Shown here in pieces: positions 62,336-64,000 of a DNA stretch of 64,000 nucleotides. Origin of the DNA: Kalmanozyma brasiliensis GHG001 (Eukaryota; Basidiomycota; Ustilaginomycetes; Ustilaginales); assembly GCF_000497045.1 (NCBI RefSeq), contig NW_015961950.1, positions 186,001-250,000 of the forward strand. Reading direction: 5' to 3'. Position numbers and translations under genes: made by a program. A model generated the notes under the pieces. The model searched no databases. It worked only from the letters and a program-made list of their open reading frames with translations, and was not told where the DNA came from. Position 1 is the first letter of the stretch. Every line of letters starts with the position of its first letter.

Positions 62336-64000
62336 AGTAGACTTGTGAGGCAAGGCCGCGAGACTTCAGCATTGAGGGGAGGAGAGCCTTGCGACCCAGT
62401 TGACAAGAGGCGCCATTATAAGCCTGCCAGGGCGTGCGGAGTGCGGTTGACCTTGTGACGGTGGACTGACAGAGGAAGCATGACTTCGGCACGGGCTACA
62501 ATGGAAGCCTGAACGGAAAGGAGGATCCGTCCGAGGCAACCAGTGACGTTTCGAGAGGCCCGGGAGCAACGGCTTCCATTGTTACGTGGTGGGCGCATGC
62601 ATGGACAACGAGACCATGTGGGGTTTTGGCTGTTTAAGTTCGAGTTGTTCGACAGCTCAGGGTCCACAAGCTCAAATTCGCGCGGGCAACCGAGGAGAGC
62701 ATCGGTTAGGGAGAGATGGCGGGGCAGTTATAAGTGGCTCGCTGGCCCAAAGGCCCAGATCGAGCGCACGCGACCTACTATCGGAGCGACAAAAGGGCAG
62801 GGTTCGGGCGGGAACAGAGCAGATCAAGGGGCAGAAGAGGCGGGCGAAGCACAAAAGAGAAGAGAGGTGTAATGCACCTCGTGAAATCTCCAATTTGCTC
62901 TCAGAGAAGCTATGGTTGCTACGCGCTACGCTCACCACCGAAAGCGATTGCACTGCGAGCATGAGCGTCCAGGACCATTTCTCGGCTGATGTTACAAGTA
63001 GTGAATGACAGATGCCGAGCAAAACGTTAACATGCTGTGATGGAGACGTCTGCTCAAACTGCGCAGCCTAAGCCAACGTCAGGCACGTCCGAAAAGAGCT
63101 AAGACCGCGCATCTGATAGGCACCGCTTCGCGAACGAGCCCCTGAAACGCAAGCGACGCGTCTCATAGCATTGATGACGAGGGGAGTGGGAGAAGCGTCT
63201 CGCCGGCGTGCGTATCCGAGGAGCCGGATAAGGCTGCAGAGGGATCAGCTCTCCATTGTACATCGCGACAATCGCCGTGGAACGAGTCCTTCTCTCCAGG
63301 CATTGTCATCTGGCCGATCTATGAGCTCGCGTGTGTCGAGGAGTCGCGATTCGACAAGGGGGAGCGCTGCCCTGAGCATACTAGAAGTGACTCGCGTGGG
63401 CTGAAGAAGTTCGTGCGCCGTCAGGTAACTAAGCTCGAGGTCGCATTGTTTTGAGTTGCCGTTGACCCTCCCGGCCTCGAGAAGAGCGCGCTTGGATCTA
63501 GCTTGACTTTCGCCAGACCGCTTCGTTGACTAAAGACGTGGTTCGGACTGAGCAGTAGCAGTACCGAAATCGCGAGCACCAGAGCGTGGAGCAGCAGCAA
63601 GAGCCACGCTACGATGCGGTCCTTGCTCTTGATGCCTGAGCTGCTGCGGAAGGCGGCAAGCATGACACAAGAGGGAATGTTCGGAGCTGTGAAGATCTGA
63701 ACAGCGACACGAAGCAGAGAATGGGACGGAGAAGGCGACATAAACCCCTCTTATACGTCTCTCGTCTCGACATCCGCTTGCCCTTGCTGTCCCCTGTCCC
63801 TTAGACCTCCCTTTGTTCTGCTCACTAGAGGGGCTCATTGACAGGTCCTGTTCTCCGTTGTTCTGCATTGGCGGTATTGTGGCAATGTCGGCGCGTCGAT
63901 ATCCGTATGAAGTTTCCTTTGTTCCCTCTACGCCACAAATTCGAGCAACACCGTCCCACTCTTGCAGAGATGAGCTCCCCTTTGTCCGTGTCGGCTGTAG
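62336..64000. other. Right flank without a convincing gene
   Basis: About 1.66 kb to the window edge. The only frame worth naming is the short minus-strand one at 63421-63741. No tRNA, repeat or domain was seen. The far right may hold the promoter of a gene outside the window. Confidence 0.5.
63421..63741 (-). CDS. Possible small membrane protein, doubtful
   Basis: 106 codons from ATG 63741. A hydrophobic stretch (IVAWLLLLLHALVLAISVLL) could span a membrane, and the rest is basic or polar. A TATA-like GTATAAG lies only about 20 nt before the ATG, too close for that start, so a shorter product from an internal ATG or no gene at all is equally possible. I do not recognise any family. Confidence 0.25.
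   Translation of the reverse strand: MSPSPSHSLLRVAVQIFTAPNIPSCVMLAAFRSSSGIKSKDRIVAWLLLLLHALVLAISVLLLLSPNHVFSQRSGLAKVKLDPSALFSRPGGSTATQNNATSSLVT

Overview
The window looks like nuclear DNA of a smut fungus (Basidiomycota, Ustilaginomycotina, most likely Ustilaginales: Ustilago, Sporisorium, Pseudozyma or Moesziomyces; I cannot fix the genus). The reasons are large, mostly intron-free genes with strong C/G-ending codon use, rare short introns of 74-90 nt with GTAAGT or GTGAGT donors and CTGAC branch points, conserved fungal housekeeping genes, and above all a cytoplasmic dynein heavy chain that begins inside AAA4. That split dynein gene is a known smut peculiarity (dyn1/dyn2 of Ustilago maydis). 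I found no mobile elements, rRNA or CRISPR arrays.

Left part (1-22.9 kb): a GH5 exo-1,3-beta-glucanase cut by the left edge; an RCC2-like protein with a C-terminal PHD finger; a very long GT2 polysaccharide synthase with a disordered N-terminus full of basophilic kinase sites; a secreted GH16 glucanase with a ladder of Kex2-type sites; an NCS1 (uracil/allantoin-type) permease; a TauD-like dioxygenase; and translation factor eIF2A. Several of these act on the cell wall.

Middle (23.5-46.7 kb): dyn2 (stalk, microtubule-binding domain, AAA5, AAA6 and the C-terminal domain of dynein); a small membrane protein; the geranylgeranyltransferase-I beta subunit; squalene synthase; a PRMT3-like arginine methyltransferase whose zinc finger has decayed; a large membrane M28 peptidase; an intron-containing tRNA-Leu(AAG); an ACMSD-like amidohydrolase; an aldehyde dehydrogenase; an isopenicillin-N-synthase-like dioxygenase; and Atg9. 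The amidohydrolase, dehydrogenase and dioxygenase form a tight trio that may be a small catabolic cluster.

Right part (46.7-64 kb): a 2,047-aa glutamine-rich Snf5/SMARCB1 subunit of SWI/SNF with two extra zinc-finger-like modules; the biotin-carrying subunit of 3-methylcrotonyl-CoA carboxylase; a p24 cargo receptor; Cox23; the NuA4 subunit Eaf6; an MFS-like membrane protein of unknown substrate; and a 1.7-kb right flank with no convincing gene.

Long gene-free stretches (1-2.3 kb) lie upstream of the glucanase/RCC2-like pair, the GT2 synthase, the GH16 glucanase, the TauD-like gene and Snf5. They look like large promoters and leaders. All calls were made by reading; no database search was run.
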